This document shows, piece by piece, positions 1 through 11,571 of a stretch of 64,000 nucleotides of DNA. The notes beneath the pieces were generated by a model that did not search any database, was not told the origin of the DNA, and saw nothing but the letters and a program-made list of their open reading frames with translations. How positions within the stretch are numbered: position 1 is the first letter of the stretch; the number at the start of each line of letters is the position of its first letter. Location of the stretch: NCBI GenBank assembly GCA_028873815.1, contig JAPPNN010000022.1, positions 1 through 64,000 on the forward strand, given 5' to 3'. The stretch comes from Gemmatimonadota bacterium. GTDB taxonomy: Bacteria > Gemmatimonadota > Gemmatimonadetes > Longimicrobiales > Gaopeijiaceae. The position numbers were made by a program, and so were the translations under genes.

Positions 1-316
1 CCCGTGCGCACGACCTGACGGGCGATCCTGTCCCGGCGCTCCGCACCCGTTTCGGCCAGGCGCCGAGCCGGGACATTCCGTGCCCATGGACATGGCGCGC
101 GAAGGTCGCTTCGGGTTCGGGGGGCTGGGGGGGGGGCTCCTCCCCAAACCGCAGAAACCAGCGCCCCCGGGGCGGCTGCCCCGCGAGCCTGATCCCGCGC
201 CCTCCCCCGGACGGCCGACCGTGCCAAAGACGGTCAACCGAAGACTAGCGGAAAACACCCGGCCACGCGAGCTTTCGTTCGCGCAGATCGTGCGGTTCAT
301 CACCGAGAGGAATCGA
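1..316. other. Left edge, no supported gene
   Basis: No gene can be supported in this stretch. Two plus-strand frames are open from the window edge, but neither translation is recognisable and both are rich in Pro, Gly and Arg, as expected of GC-rich noncoding DNA. A run of guanines at 113-136, including ten in a row, precedes the recombinase gene. The frame of the recombinase is open upstream to about position 2, but a better start lies at 317. If the recombinase belongs to an integrated element, this region is inside it. Confidence 0.4.
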
Positions 317-1480
317 ATGATGGCACGCACGAAACGAAGTCGGCGCTCGTACGGCGCCGGCGAATGGGGCCGGAACCGGGTCAGGATCTTCCCGGACCCG
401 AAGACCGGCAACTTCCAGATTGAGTGGCGCGAGGACGGGCGAAGGCGGTGCCGGTCGCTGGGGCACCGCGATTGGCCGAGGGCGAAGAAGCAGGCGGACG
501 AATTCGCCGCGGGCTTCGCCGGCCCGGACCTGAACGGCAAGGCGGAAGCCGAGCCCGAGCCGCTCAAGCTGGGCGAGCTTTTTGACATCTACGGCGAGGA
601 GGTGACGCCCACCAAGGGCTGGAAGTCTCGCCGGCATGATCGGGCCGCCACGCACATGTTCCTCCGATTCTTCGGACGGAACCGCGACCCGGCCACCCTG
701 TCACAGAGGGACTGGGACCGCTTCATCAGGGAGCGGCGGGCGGGCAGGATCGGTCCGAGCGGCAAGCCCGTGAGCGACCGGATGGTCGAATACGACCTGA
801 AGTTCCTAGTCGCGGTGCTCAATTGGGCCGCCCGGTCGAGGGACGACCGGGGCCGCTTGCTTCTCGACAGGAACCCGCTCAAGGGCCTCAGAAAGCCCAC
901 CGAGAAGAACCCGACCCGGGTGGTGCTCGCCGAGGAGGAGTACCGGGCGCTGCTCGAAGTCTCCGGGCGGTTGGACTGGCGGTTCCGCGTCGCGCTCGTG
1001 CTGGCGCACGAAACCGGCCACCGGATCGGCGCGATCCGCCAACTTCGCTGGTCCGACATCTCCTTCGAGGGAGAGACCATCCTCTGGCGTGCCGAGCACG
1101 ACAAGTCGGGGCACGAGCACGTCACGCCCGTTACCGCCGAGGCGCTCGAAGTTCTGGAAGAGGCGAGGAGGAGCAACCCCGGATCCGGGGTAGCTCCGGT
1201 GCTGCCCGCCCCCAAGAGTCCATCGAAGTGCATGGGATCCGCGCTGGCGCAAGGGTGGTGGGTCAGGGCCGAGAGGCTGGCGGGGCTGGAGCCCAAGCCG
1301 GGAAGGGGCTGGCACTCGCTTCGGCGGAAGTTCGCCAGCGACCTGATGGATCAGCCGCTCAAGGTGCTGTGTGAACTCGGCGGCTGGAAGGAGGCCAGAA
1401 CGGTTCTCCAGTGCTATCAGAAGCCCGACGAAGGACAGCTTCGGAAGGCACTGGAAGCCCGCAGACGGTCTCGCGGCTAG
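317..1480 (+). CDS. Tyrosine recombinase / phage-type integrase
   Basis: A 387-residue site-specific recombinase of the tyrosine (lambda integrase) family, which cuts and rejoins DNA through a covalent phosphotyrosine. All catalytic positions are visible: Arg236 in the TGHRIG stretch, Lys263, His333 and Arg336 in HSLR, Trp357 in the GGW box and the nucleophile Tyr367 in QCYQ. Residues about 85-190 look like the SAM-like core-binding domain, and the basic N-terminus may be an arm-binding domain. The start at 317 has GAGAGG seven bases upstream; the in-frame ATG at 80 would add 79 Pro/Gly-rich residues with no domain. The gene ends 72 bases before a propeller gene that has lost its N-terminal part, which suggests the recombinase marks the edge of an integrated element. 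Family certain, target site unknown. Confidence 0.9.
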   Translation: MMARTKRSRRSYGAGEWGRNRVRIFPDPKTGNFQIEWREDGRRRCRSLGHRDWPRAKKQADEFAAGFAGPDLNGKAEAEPEPLKLGELFDIYGEEVTPTKGWKSRRHDRAATHMFLRFFGRNRDPATLSQRDWDRFIRERRAGRIGPSGKPVSDRMVEYDLKFLVAVLNWAARSRDDRGRLLLDRNPLKGLRKPTEKNPTRVVLAEEEYRALLEVSGRLDWRFRVALVLAHETGHRIGAIRQLRWSDISFEGETILWRAEHDKSGHEHVTPVTAEALEVLEEARRSNPGSGVAPVLPAPKSPSKCMGSALAQGWWVRAERLAGLEPKPGRGWHSLRRKFASDLMDQPLKVLCELGGWKEARTVLQCYQKPDEGQLRKALEARRRSRG

Positions 1481-1552
1481 ATCCGCAATCGGCGGGAGTC
1501 AAACGGCTGGAACCCTCCCGTCCAATCTCGTAAGTTCAACATCCATGGGCAG

Positions 1553-2068
1553 ATGCGAACTTACTTGCGTCCGCCCGACGGTCGGCTCGCGCTGGCCGAC
1601 TCGATCGGCTACCGCGTCAAGCTGATTGGACTCGACGGGAGCTTGGCCGGAGTCATCGAACGGCCGATTGCACCGCTCCCCGTCAACGAGGCGATCATGG
1701 AGGCGGAGCGCGAGCGTTACCGCGAAACTTCCGCCCGATTCGCGAATATCATGAGCCAGACATTTCAGATGGAACGCGAAGGGGCCGAAGGGCTTGCTTT
1801 CGCCGACGAGGTGCCTGTCGTTGCGGACCTGAAGGTGGACTGGGAGGACCGGATCTGGGTGACCCGCAGCGGTGCGGACGGCGACGACGACGGGTCGACC
1901 GATATCGTGACGCCGGACCGACGCTACATCGGCACGCTGGCTGCGGGCGGACTGCGGACCCCGGATGCCTTCGGACCAGACGGCCTTCTGGCCTACATCG
2001 AGCTGGACGAACTGGAAGTGCCGACCGTGCGCGTCGTTCGGCTGGTGTCGCTGGAGCCGGAGGGCTGA
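1553..2068 (+). pseudogene. C-terminal remnant of a six-bladed beta-propeller protein
   Basis: Up to 171 residues resembling only the last part of the propeller lipoproteins found elsewhere in this window. The DWEDRIWVTRSG stretch lines up with the FDERLWVRDYQL stretch of the gene at 16130-17392, and the closing LDELEVPTVRVVRL lines up with LDQFDVPRAVAIRL. The N-terminal signal peptide and first blades are absent. The frame is open back to the recombinase stop codon at 1478-1480, so homology may start before the ATG at 1553. No ribosome binding site was seen. Most likely a gene cut by insertion of the recombinase-bearing element; a functional short protein is unlikely. Confidence 0.6.
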
Positions 2069-2135
2069 CGGCTCGATGCAAGGAAGATCGAAGCGGCGAC
2101 GAATCCGGCTGATCGCGTGCGTTTCGGCGTCGGGC

Positions 2136-2911
2136 TCATCGGTTATGTGTAACGATCTCGATCACGCCGAATGAGCCGCGGTCACCGTATCGGTGAAACC
2201 CTTCCACTCCACCGAGGAAGCGCAACGAATAGATGTCGTGCGAACTCGTCTGGTACATCCATCCTGCAGTCGCCGGATCGATGGGTACGCCGTCCATCAC
2301 GACCATTGCGCACACCCTGCGGCCCGATTGGGTAACGAGCCTGAGACAACCGTTGGAAGTGTCATCGCCGGGAATTCCCCCCGGCTGGACGGGTGGAATG
2401 TACCTCACCTGCGGCAGTCTGCGCACTCTGAGAATGTGGTCGAGGCTTTGGAAAGTGTCGCGGAGATCCTCGATTTCGCCCGGGCCGATGAACGCTTGCC
2501 GGCTTGTGCCCACCGGTCGCCAGTCCAACTCGCTGAGTCCGACAACCTCGACCTCGATCCCCTCGAGCGGGATTGCGCCGGGGGTCAGATGGAGGACTAC
2601 CACCTCCGCACCATTGATTGGTACGACCGCTTCGAGTGCCTCGTAGCCGATCCGGAAAACGCGGACTGTATGAAAAGCTGCCGGCACCTCGTCCAGGCGG
2701 TAGTATCCCAGACTGTCGGTAACCGCAGTCAGCCCGAGACCTGGCAGGCTGACGATCGCGCCTTCCACCGGGACGTTGTTCGATAGGTCGACGACTTCGC
2801 CCTCGAGAACTACCGGGTCCGCGCTACGCACCTCCTGTGCCGCAAGCACTGCTGGACCCGGAACGGTGCCAGCGAGCGCCAACACCGAGCAAGCGAGCCG
2901 GGCCACGCCAG

Positions 2912-2915
<4 letters not shown>
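2136..2915 (-). CDS. Secreted carboxypeptidase-regulatory-like / TonB-plug-like protein
   Basis: 259 residues. An N-terminal signal peptide (residues about 1-27, ending near LAAQE) is followed by a carboxypeptidase-regulatory-like beta-sandwich at about 30-110, with the pattern [21 protein letters not shown]. The rest resembles the plug domain of TonB-dependent receptors (VVMDGVPID, then [11 protein letters not shown]) but lacks any beta-barrel. It therefore looks like a periplasmic or outer-membrane accessory protein rather than a full transporter. The GTG start at 2915 overlaps the stop of the upstream S9 peptidase in a GTGA arrangement and has GGGAGG just ahead, so the two are translationally coupled. 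Last gene of the 7519-2136 operon. Its ligand is not visible. Confidence 0.7.
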
Positions 2916-5242
<2,327 letters not shown>

Positions 5243-5329
5243 GGGTCCTGCTCCTTCGTGGATCATGGCTGTGTTGTCTCGACCGGGTTTGACGCGGCCG
5301 GCCGGATCGTGTTCGGAATCCCGTTCGAG

Positions 5330-7519
5330 CTACGCCGGACCGGGCGGCAGGTGGTCCAGCAGGTATCGCACCATGAGCATGCGAACGTGGATGACGGTGC
5401 CCGCTCCTTCCGACAGCCCGTGGTTTCGATTGGGGTAGGCCGTGTAGTCGAAGGTCTTACCCAACTCCACCAGCCGGTCCACCAGCCCCTCGACGATCTC
5501 CAGGTGCGTGTTGGTCTCCCCGGTTCCGTGGATGATGAGCAGGTCCCCTTCGAGCCCTTCGGCGTAGTTGATGGGCGCCGAGACGCGGTAGCCTTCCGGG
5601 TTCGTCTCCACGGTCTCCATGTAGATCTCCTGGAACCACGCGTTGTAGAGGTGCGGCTGGGGCTTGGGGACTACGGCAATTCCCACGTGGTAGACATCGG
5701 GCCTTCGGAAAAGGGAGTTGAGGGTGTTCGATCCACCACCGCTCCATCCCCAGATCCCCACTCTGGACAGATCCACGTAGGGCAGCATCCTGCCGAGCTC
5801 CAGGACTCCCGCCGCATGTTCCTCCGTCGACTGCACGCCGATCGTCGGAAAGGGCGCCCGCCGCCACTCGGCACCTTTCGGCGCCGGTGTGCCCCGGTTC
5901 TCGATCGACACGACCAGGTACCCGAGGTCCGCGATCGCGCGATGGTAGTTGTTCCGGGTCGACCAGCGGTCGAGGACGGTCTGGGCGTGCGGTTCGCCGT
6001 AGACGTAGATGAACACCGGGTACTGGCGGGAAGGATCGAAGTCCCGCGGCTTGATCATCCATGCGTCCATCACCACGCCGTCCCCGATATCCAGCTGCAG
6101 GAACTCCGTGGGGTGGGTGGTCGTGGCCTCGGCCAGGCGTCGGACCTCCGCGTTGTCCTCCAGGACGCGAACGAAACGGTGCTCAGGCAGGCTGATCAGC
6201 GCGGTGACCGGCGGCGTGTCGAAGTTGGAATAGGTGTGGAAGGCCCACCGCAGGTCGGGAGAGAAGTCATAGAGGTGGGTGCCCGGCTGGTCTTCGGGGG
6301 TGACCCTCTCGGGCGCCGCGGCGCCATCCAGCCGGACCCTGTAGAGGTACCGCTGCGTGGCGTTGTCGGGCGAGGCGAAGAAGTAGGACCATCCTGTCCC
6401 GTGATCGACCGGTCCCCGTTCCATGACGTCGCTGGCTCCAGGCGTCAGGCGTCGTTCCTCGTGCCCCTCGCGCGAGTACACGTAGGCGTGGCGCCACCCG
6501 TCCTTCTCGGTCAGGAACAGGAAGGAGTCGCCCCCCCGGATCCACTCCAGGCCGGCGTTCAGGCGATAGCTGGCGATGACCCAGGCCGGATCGGACTCAT
6601 GGTATATCCGGTCGACCTCGCCCGTGGACACGTTGGCGATGTAGAAGTCCCTTTCGTCCCGAAACCGGCTGAACTGCTCCACCAGCAGCTCCTCGGAGTT
6701 TCCAGCCCAGCTCACCTGCCCGAGATAGAAGCCCTCGTTCGGGGAAGGGATGGAAATCCAGCGGACTTCCCTGCCCTGTGCGTCCACCACACCGACCCGG
6801 AGTTTGGCGATCGTGCCGCCCACCCGCGCGAATCGGACCTGCCGGAGTTCGGGATAGGAGGGATCGTTGGGGATGAGCATGGACCTCATCCGCACCCCGG
6901 AGCCGTCGGACTCAACGAAGGCGATCCGGTTTCCATCGGGACTCCAGACGGCGCGGCCGTTGGAAACGGATTCGGCCGTGGTCCAGGTCAGCCGGGTCGT
7001 CTGGTCGGCCGCGAGGTCGTGCACGTGGAGGTCGTCATCGCGGGTGAAGAGAATTCGCCCTCCGTCCGGGGAGATCGTGTTTCCGCCGCCCGCCTCCACC
7101 TTCTTCAGCGTGGACATGGCCACATCGAACAGCCAGAAGCCGTCGCCGCCGGTTTGAAGGAGGACCCAGCTGCCGTCCGGGGCGAACTGGTAGCCGGAGA
7201 TGTTCAGGGGCTCCGAAGCGCCGAATGGCGTGAGGTCCGACACGGAGGCGACGACCGTGCGGTCGCCGCTGGCTGCGTCGTACCGGACCAGTTCGCGCGC
7301 CGACGCCCCCGGCGGGACCTCGAGCGTTGTGTATCCCGTACCGTCGGGCAGCCACGTCGCCTGGAACGACCGGGCGTCGACGTCCCTTGCCTCGAAGATC
7401 GACCGGAGGCGGGCTTCGGTTTCTGCGGGGACCTGGGCCCGTCCCTGAGTGGGGGAAAAGGCGGCAAAAGCGAGGACACTCACCAGCCAGAGACTCCGCA
7501 AAACCAGTCTTACAGTCAT
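5330..7519 (-). CDS. S9 family (DPP IV-like) serine peptidase, exported
   Basis: 729 residues, with a signal peptide at 1-28 (ending GRA-QV), a propeller domain at about 50-470 and an S9 catalytic domain. The nucleophile is Ser593 in GWGWSGGG and the histidine is His700 in NRNHG. At the acid position the usual HGTADDN pattern reads HGTGETN, which puts Glu668 where the family has Asp and keeps the substrate-binding Asn. The enzyme may be altered rather than dead. RBS GAGGAAG precedes the ATG. It is the first gene of a three-gene minus-strand operon and is divergent from the S9C peptidase at 7751, leaving a 231-bp shared upstream region (7520-7750) in which I see no clear promoter or palindrome. 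Confidence 0.85.
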   Translation of the reverse strand: MTVRLVLRSLWLVSVLAFAAFSPTQGRAQVPAETEARLRSIFEARDVDARSFQATWLPDGTGYTTLEVPPGASARELVRYDAASGDRTVVASVSDLTPFGASEPLNISGYQFAPDGSWVLLQTGGDGFWLFDVAMSTLKKVEAGGGNTISPDGGRILFTRDDDLHVHDLAADQTTRLTWTTAESVSNGRAVWSPDGNRIAFVESDGSGVRMRSMLIPNDPSYPELRQVRFARVGGTIAKLRVGVVDAQGREVRWISIPSPNEGFYLGQVSWAGNSEELLVEQFSRFRDERDFYIANVSTGEVDRIYHESDPAWVIASYRLNAGLEWIRGGDSFLFLTEKDGWRHAYVYSREGHEERRLTPGASDVMERGPVDHGTGWSYFFASPDNATQRYLYRVRLDGAAAPERVTPEDQPGTHLYDFSPDLRWAFHTYSNFDTPPVTALISLPEHRFVRVLEDNAEVRRLAEATTTHPTEFLQLDIGDGVVMDAWMIKPRDFDPSRQYPVFIYVYGEPHAQTVLDRWSTRNNYHRAIADLGYLVVSIENRGTPAPKGAEWRRAPFPTIGVQSTEEHAAGVLELGRMLPYVDLSRVGIWGWSGGGSNTLNSLFRRPDVYHVGIAVVPKPQPHLYNAWFQEIYMETVETNPEGYRVSAPINYAEGLEGDLLIIHGTGETNTHLEIVEGLVDRLVELGKTFDYTAYPNRNHGLSEGAGTVIHVRMLMVRYLLDHLPPGPA

Positions 7520-7750
7520 TTCTTTCTTCCTCGCTCCGGTCGGCTCACGCCGGGCGCGTTAGCCCTCACCCGGGTGGTGTTTTCGAGAGCATACTCCTGA
7601 GCTTCACTGGCCGCAACGGTGTCCCCCTCGACAGGGGCCGGCTGGGCCGTCGGGCGGAAGAACCGACCGCCACCTCGTCGTCTCGGCACATATCAGCCGG
7701 TCGACCCGCGGCTGGCCCGCAGCCGGCCGGACGGCTAGTGTCAGATTGTC

Positions 7751-9739
7751 ATGTCGCACTTCATTCGATCTGTCTCGCTGCTGCTCCTTTTTGCCAGCGC
7801 TGCCTCTGCACAGGAGCGACTCGGCCTCGATCAAATCGGCGAGATTGTTCGACTCTCCGATCCGCAGATTTCGCCCGATGGCCGCTCCGTCGCCGTCATC
7901 GTCTCTCGCGCCGATTTCGAGGAGAACCGCCGCGATATCGAACTGGTGCTCGTGGACGTGGCGACGGGCGAGCAGAAAGTGATGACGCGCAGAAGCGTCG
8001 CTCAGCCCAACTGGTCTCCCTCAGGCTCCACTCTGGCGTTCCTTTCTCCGGTCGAGGGCAGGCGTCAACTCTTCGTCCTTCCCGTCGATGGCGGCGAGGC
8101 GACGCAGATTACGGACGCGCCGACGGGCGTGACTTCCTACTCGTGGCGCCCCGACGGCAGTGCGCTCGCCTACCTCTCGGAAGAGGAACCGGAGATGCGC
8201 GAAGGAGCGGAGCGTCACAACAGCTCCTTCGAGGCGGACGTGAACTACCTGCTGACGGAGGCGCCGCGTTCGCGGCACCTGTGGCTCGCCCCCGCCGGCG
8301 GCGGAGAGGCGGAGCGCCTCACCTCGGGCGAATGGTCGGTCGGAAGCGCGCTGGCAGACGGCCGGTCGATCGCGCCTTCATGGTCTCCGGACGGGCAGGC
8401 GATCGCGTTCGCACAGCAGCCCGAGCCGGGGCCCAGGCATATCTACGACAACAGCATCCGGATTCTGGATGCTGCGACCGGAGCCATCCGCCCGCTCAAC
8501 TCGACGAGGCATAGCCTGAGAGGGGGGGCGGCGTTCTCTCCGGACGGGTCCCTTGTCTCCTACACATTCCCTCACGAGGGGGACACGCGTTTCGTCAACG
8601 AGGTCCACATCGCGCCCGTGGAGGGCGGGGACGCGCGCAGCCTCACCCATGCGCTCGACCGAAACATCCGGACCTCCCGGTGGATGCCGGACGGCCGCTC
8701 TCTTCTCATCCTTGCCAACGACACCACGACGGCAGGTCTGTGGATTCAGCCGCTCGAGGGCAGCGCTCGCCGCATCGACACGGGCAGCGCCGTTCCTTCG
8801 TCGGGACTGTCGATCTCCCGCTCCGGCCAGATCGCGATGCTCGCCAGTGAACCGAATCGTCCTACCGAGCTCTACGCTCAGAGCGGTCCCGGAGGTGAGT
8901 TCGAGCGCCTCACGGATTTCAATGCTCATATCGCGGCGCTCGACCTCGGGCACCGGGAATCCATTCAGTGGCGCGGTGCGGACGATTTCGACATGGACGG
9001 CGTCCTTACCTATCCGCCGGGGTATCAACCGGGCCAGCCGTATCCCCTCGTGCTCCTCATCCACGGTGGACCCCGGGGAACTTCCACCGTGGCCTTCTCG
9101 GCACGCGCACAGTGGCTCGCGTCGCACGGGTGGGTGGTGTTCGAACCCAACTACCGCGGCGGCGACGGCCGTGGGACGGCCTTCCAGGCCGCCATATGGA
9201 ACGACGCCGGCGAGGGGCCCGGCCGGGACGTCATGTCGGGCGTCGACCTGCTCATCGAGCGAGGTATTGCCGATCCGGACCGTATGGCGGTCTCGGGCTG
9301 GTCCTACGGTGGCTACATGACCACCTGGCTGCTCGGCAACTACCCGGACCGCTGGCGCGCCGGTGTCGCTGGCGCCCCCGTGACCGATCACATCGATCAG
9401 TACGTACTCAGCGATATCAACGCACCCGTCCGAACCTACTACGGCGGCTCACCGTTCACCGATCCGGATCGCCTTCGGGCGTTCCGGGAGCAGGCTCCCA
9501 TCACCTACGCCGTGCACATCGAGGCACCGACCCTGATTCTCTGCAACACGGGCGATCAGCGCGTGCCGATCACGGAGTCCTTCATTCTCTACCACGTCCT
9601 TCGGGACAACGGCGTGAAGACGCAGTTCATCGCATACCCTGTCGACGGACACTTCCCCGCGGACCCGGTTCATCAACGCGACATAGACCGACGATGGGCC
9701 GCCTGGCTGAAGGAACATCTCGACGACAACACACCGTAG
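7751..9739 (+). CDS. S9C-type acylaminoacyl-peptidase-like serine peptidase, exported
   Basis: 662 residues. The signal peptide is about 1-20 (ending ASA-QE). Propeller strands with SPDGRSVA, WSPSGSTLAF and FSPDGSLVSY motifs cover about 30-390, as in the TolB/S9C group. The catalytic domain has Ser518 in GWSYGG, Asp602 in TGDQRVP and His634 in VDGHFP, all as expected, so the enzyme should be active. Members of this group cleave blocked or short oligopeptides. It differs from the neighbouring S9 genes in having the S9C-type GWSYGGYMT motif rather than a DPP IV-like one. Divergent from the S9 operon at 7519 and convergent with the esterase at 9808. Confidence 0.9.
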   Translation: MSHFIRSVSLLLLFASAASAQERLGLDQIGEIVRLSDPQISPDGRSVAVIVSRADFEENRRDIELVLVDVATGEQKVMTRRSVAQPNWSPSGSTLAFLSPVEGRRQLFVLPVDGGEATQITDAPTGVTSYSWRPDGSALAYLSEEEPEMREGAERHNSSFEADVNYLLTEAPRSRHLWLAPAGGGEAERLTSGEWSVGSALADGRSIAPSWSPDGQAIAFAQQPEPGPRHIYDNSIRILDAATGAIRPLNSTRHSLRGGAAFSPDGSLVSYTFPHEGDTRFVNEVHIAPVEGGDARSLTHALDRNIRTSRWMPDGRSLLILANDTTTAGLWIQPLEGSARRIDTGSAVPSSGLSISRSGQIAMLASEPNRPTELYAQSGPGGEFERLTDFNAHIAALDLGHRESIQWRGADDFDMDGVLTYPPGYQPGQPYPLVLLIHGGPRGTSTVAFSARAQWLASHGWVVFEPNYRGGDGRGTAFQAAIWNDAGEGPGRDVMSGVDLLIERGIADPDRMAVSGWSYGGYMTTWLLGNYPDRWRAGVAGAPVTDHIDQYVLSDINAPVRTYYGGSPFTDPDRLRAFREQAPITYAVHIEAPTLILCNTGDQRVPITESFILYHVLRDNGVKTQFIAYPVDGHFPADPVHQRDIDRRWAAWLKEHLDDNTP

Positions 9740-9747
9740 CGCGTTGC

Positions 9748-9788
9748 GGTCCGGGAGCCCCAGTACGCTGTCCAGCTCAGCCCGGACC
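9748..9788. terminator. Possible hairpin between convergent genes
   Basis: Perfect 8-bp arms GGTCCGGG and CCCGGACC, 25 bases apart, lie in the 68-bp space between the converging genes ending at 9739 and 9808. There is no U-tract on either strand and the loop is long, so a terminator role is only a guess. Confidence 0.25.
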
Positions 9789-9807
9789 CGCCCGTCCAGG
9801 TCACGCC

Positions 9808-11292
9808 CTAACTGACGCGAGTCGCCTCGGTCGTCTCGCCGGCCTGATCGATCGCAACGCCGGTCACGTTCCCGTCTTCGTCGGACCTGAAGGTGACGTA
9901 CACCGGCACGACCGCCACCTTGAACCGCGTGGTCGAAGTCGGGTACAACTCGTAGGTGCGACCCTCGAGCTCCACCGCGAGCTCTCCCTCCTCTAGGAGG
10001 AAGCGAAGCACCTCGTCCGGATCGTCGGGCACGACATACGTTCCCACGTACGACTCCAGGACGCCGACCGGCACGTCCACCGACTCGGGGTAGTCGGACA
10101 GGTCGACACCATACTCCGTCAGCTTCTCGCGGGCCGAACCGTTCCTCGGGTCGATCCGCAGGGCATGCTGGTAGTGCTCGATGGCCAGATCCCGATGGCC
10201 CATGAGGGCGTGCGCCTCGGCCAGCCCGTTGTGAGCGGGCGCCAGGTTGGGGTCGCGTTCTATCAGGCGTGAGAAGATCACCTCCGCGTCGGCGCCGTTG
10301 CCCTCTTCGAGCGCCTTGCCGCCGATCGGACCGAGAATCCCCACCGATGGCGTCCTCTCGTACCCGAACCTCGCCGATGCTCGTGCGAAGTGCCGGTCGA
10401 CGGCCTCCAGGCCGGCCGCCACGTAAAGGCCGACCGGATCGTGCAGATTCCAGCCGTCGAAGATCTTCTCGAGCCCGTAGTAGGTCGATCTGTGCGGTAC
10501 GGAGCCGTGGCTCTCCTCTTCCATGAGCTTGAATTCCCACCGGAAATCCTCGGGCGCCTTCGCTTCGAGAATGCCCGCGAACTTGAGCGCGCCGCCAAGC
10601 ATCGCACCGCCCTCGTTACCCATGGTCATGTAGAAGTCGCCGATCAGGTCGCCGGCGTGGTCGAACGCGGAATCGGCCTGCGCGACCAGGCGCTGTTCGT
10701 CCCACCAAAGGCTCGGACTGATCGAGATGTACGCGTTGAAGACGTCCGGCCGATGCACCAGCGCGTGGTTCGCAAACAGTCCCCCGAGCGAATGCCCGAT
10801 GAGAATGGCGTACGGTCTCGTCCTGTAGTTCTCATCGATGAAGGGCATCAGTTCGGCGCTGATGAACTCCAGGAAGTTGTCGGCTCCACCGGCATTCGGA
10901 CGCGCGGGCCCCGCGTCGGATAGGACGGGAGGCGACATGTCGCGCGTCCGGTCGGTATTGGCAATGGCCACGACGATGACGTTGGGCATGCGACCGTTTC
11001 TCGCCAGGAACCGGGCCGTTCCCGTCGTGTGGTGGAAATGCGACGGGCCGTCGAGGAGATAGACCACGGGGTACGTCTCGTCGCCGCCCTCATAGCCTGC
11101 CGGCACGCCCACGATGATCTCCCGCTGCTCGCCGAGCACGTCCGAGTGGAGTTCACGTCGCTCCCCGAGGGACAAGAAGGGCTCTGCGTCCTGGGCGAGG
11201 GCCGTGCCTGGCGTGGAAGCGAGGAGGAATGGCAGGAGGTGTACGGCGAGGGAGACCGGGATCGAGGCTTCTCGACGGGTGAGCCAGGTCAT
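9808..11292 (-). CDS. Exported esterase (IroE/Fes-like) with TPR and DUF3471-like tail
   Basis: 494 residues. A signal peptide at about 1-30 (ending ALA-QD) is followed by an alpha/beta-hydrolase of the putative esterase (esterase D/IroE) family, with the strand VYLLDG and the nucleophile elbow GHSLGG. A charged EEESHGSVPHRS stretch probably supplies the catalytic His. A pair of tetratricopeptide-like helices (NLAPAHNGLAEAHALMGHRD, then YQHALRIDPRNG) follows, and the last 90 residues resemble the DUF3471-type domain found at the end of some hydrolases. The start at 11292 has AAGGAAGG six bases upstream. The natural ester substrate (siderophore, acyl or feruloyl) cannot be told. A 24-bp palindrome lies 91 bases upstream and may regulate it. 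Confidence 0.8.
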   Translation of the reverse strand: MTWLTRREASIPVSLAVHLLPFLLASTPGTALAQDAEPFLSLGERRELHSDVLGEQREIIVGVPAGYEGGDETYPVVYLLDGPSHFHHTTGTARFLARNGRMPNVIVVAIANTDRTRDMSPPVLSDAGPARPNAGGADNFLEFISAELMPFIDENYRTRPYAILIGHSLGGLFANHALVHRPDVFNAYISISPSLWWDEQRLVAQADSAFDHAGDLIGDFYMTMGNEGGAMLGGALKFAGILEAKAPEDFRWEFKLMEEESHGSVPHRSTYYGLEKIFDGWNLHDPVGLYVAAGLEAVDRHFARASARFGYERTPSVGILGPIGGKALEEGNGADAEVIFSRLIERDPNLAPAHNGLAEAHALMGHRDLAIEHYQHALRIDPRNGSAREKLTEYGVDLSDYPESVDVPVGVLESYVGTYVVPDDPDEVLRFLLEEGELAVELEGRTYELYPTSTTRFKVAVVPVYVTFRSDEDGNVTGVAIDQAGETTEATRVS

Positions 11293-11382
11293 GAGACACC
11301 TTCCTTGGTGGGTGACGAACAAGAGTCCGGGCTCACGGACGATAACAGATGTCCGATCATGACCGATGTCGGCGGGCCCATG

Positions 11383-11406
11383 ATATTGAACAATATTGTT
11401 TAGTAT
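11383..11406. promoter_or_regulatory. 24-bp palindrome, site A
   Basis: Half sites ATATTGAACA and TGTTTAGTAT around four bases; the core AACAATATTGTT is a perfect palindrome. One of six sites of the same length and symmetry in the window. It lies between the divergent esterase (starts 11292) and the Rpn-like gene (starts 11572), so it could act on either. The geometry and AT-rich arms in a GC-rich background suggest a dimeric repressor operator; PadR-type repressors are a guess. Confidence 0.55.
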
Positions 11407-11571
11407 CTGTGGCCGCAGCGAGTCAGGACCTGGGACATCATGATCCGTCCCATCCCGCCATGCCACCGCCCTCGGCCTCTCGCTACCGTTTCCCTCTGCC
11501 CACGAAGGACCGCCGGATACGGCCTCCGACGCCGCGCCCCGCCGTCCTACCCAACGGGGAAGACGCTCACC

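Noticed and set aside
1481..1552. tRNA 3' end as the recombinase attachment site
   Set aside because: The stretch lacks a T-loop GTTCRA and an acceptor-stem match; no tRNA fold could be drawn.
5258..7600. Long plus-strand open frame of about 780 codons opposite the S9 genes
   Set aside because: It mirrors the coding frames of two clear S9 peptidases, has Arg/Pro/Val-rich nonsense translation and no domain; typical of antisense frames in GC-rich DNA.
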